NCBI GenBank assembly: GCA_003542385.1
Contig: DPKT01000285.1
Location: forward strand, 1-5,768
Length of the DNA stretch: 5,768 bases
Reading direction: 5' to 3'
Origin: Desulfomicrobium sp.
GTDB taxonomy: Bacteria; Desulfobacterota; Desulfovibrionia; Desulfovibrionales; Desulfomicrobiaceae
This document shows, piece by piece, positions 5,320-5,768 of the stretch (its first letter is position 1; each line of letters opens with the position of its first letter). The translations under genes were made by a program, and so were the position numbers. Below the pieces are notes generated by a model that was not told the DNA's origin, did no database searches, and worked only from the letters and a program-made list of their open reading frames with translations.

Positions 5320-5768
5320 ATGCTTGAAGCCAAAGACATCACCAAGACCTTCACCTCCGAAGGGGTCGCCGCCCCGGCCCTGCGCGGCGTCAGTCTGACC
5401 GTCGGGGCAGGGGAGTTCGTCAGCATCGTCGGACGCTCGGGCTCCGGCAAGACGACGTTTCTGAACGTCCTCTCCACCCTCCTGGCGCCGGACGGCGGCG
5501 AGGTCCTCTACGGCGGCGAGAACGTGACCGCCTTTTCGCCCGAGCGGCTGAACAGGCTGCGCAACCGCGATTTCGCCGTGGTCTTCCAGTTCCATTATCT
5601 GCTGCCGTACCTGACGGCCCGCGAGAACGTGCTGCTGCCCTTCATGACGGGCCTGGGACGGGTGGGGAACCGGGAGCGGGCCAGGGCCGAGGACTGCCTG
5701 GAGCGGGTGGGACTGGCCGGCAAGGGCGGCAAGCTGCCGGGGCACCTGTCCGGCGGCGAGCAGCAGCG
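5320..5768 (+). CDS. ABC transporter ATP-binding protein, LolD/MacB type (partial, 3' end outside window)
   Basis: This is the cytoplasmic ATPase that would power the adjacent permease. The first 149 codons are visible. Walker A is GRSGSGKTT (38-46), the Q-loop glutamine is Q90 in VVFQFHYLLPYLTARENV (87-104), and the signature motif LSGGEQQ (143-149) ends at the window edge. Walker B and the H-loop lie beyond it. The Q-loop sequence with LLPYLTARENV is typical of the LolD/MacB/FtsE group that partners FtsX-like permeases. ATG at 5320 has GAGG (5310-5313), overlapping the permease stop codon, 6 nt upstream. Only 8 nt separate the genes, so it is the third gene of this operon. Confidence 0.93.
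   Translation, partial: MLEAKDITKTFTSEGVAAPALRGVSLTVGAGEFVSIVGRSGSGKTTFLNVLSTLLAPDGGEVLYGGENVTAFSPERLNRLRNRDFAVVFQFHYLLPYLTARENVLLPFMTGLGRVGNRERARAEDCLERVGLAGKGGKLPGHLSGGEQQ

Noticed and set aside
3959..5745. Minus-strand open frames (3959-4924 and 4909-5745) opposite the permease and ATPase genes
   Set aside because: They are H/G/D/A-rich shadows without motifs. The plus-strand genes are unambiguous.

Overview
The window is GC-rich, gene-dense bacterial DNA with strong third-position G/C preference. No rRNA, tRNA, insertion sequence, CRISPR array or integrase is visible. Gene content (a secreted DUF2318/FtrD-like cysteine protein with a MacB-type ABC exporter, a BASS-family transporter, a DinB-like protein and a NitT/TauT-type importer) fits a Gram-negative proteobacterium. 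A sulfate-reducer-like deltaproteobacterium is my guess, held weakly.

Left part, minus strand (1-1256): a solute importer with a periplasmic substrate-binding protein (297-1256) and the N-terminal third of its inner-membrane permease (1-296, cut by the window edge). The permease GTG directly abuts the binding-protein stop codon. Ahead of the binding protein are a good Shine-Dalgarno, a plausible sigma70-type promoter, and an inverted repeat in the promoter spacer that could be an operator.

Middle part, minus strand (1404-3446): a tightly packed three-gene operon, transcribed DinB-like protein, then BASS-family transporter, then P-loop kinase-like protein. The first junction has 1 nt between genes. 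The second is an ATGA overlap. The last protein has an unusual Walker A motif ending in GKD. No known pathway links the three.

Control region (3447-3704): 258 nt between divergently transcribed operons. It is richer in A/T towards its right end and holds two perfect palindromes (TGCACATGTGCA, TCATTCCGGAATGA), a repeated ATGTGCA half-site, and a sequence with GG-N10-GC spacing that resembles a sigma54 promoter in front of the rightward operon.

Right part, plus strand (3705-5768): a secreted five-cysteine DUF2318/FtrD-like protein, a FtsX/MacB-type permease (GTGA overlap) and the N-terminal two thirds of a LolD/MacB-like ATPase (cut by the window edge). The arrangement resembles the P19/Ftr iron-uptake loci of Campylobacter and Bordetella, where DUF2318 proteins and ABC components occur together. 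I infer a periplasmic metal- or redox-linked ABC system. This cassette and its control region are the most interesting part of the window.
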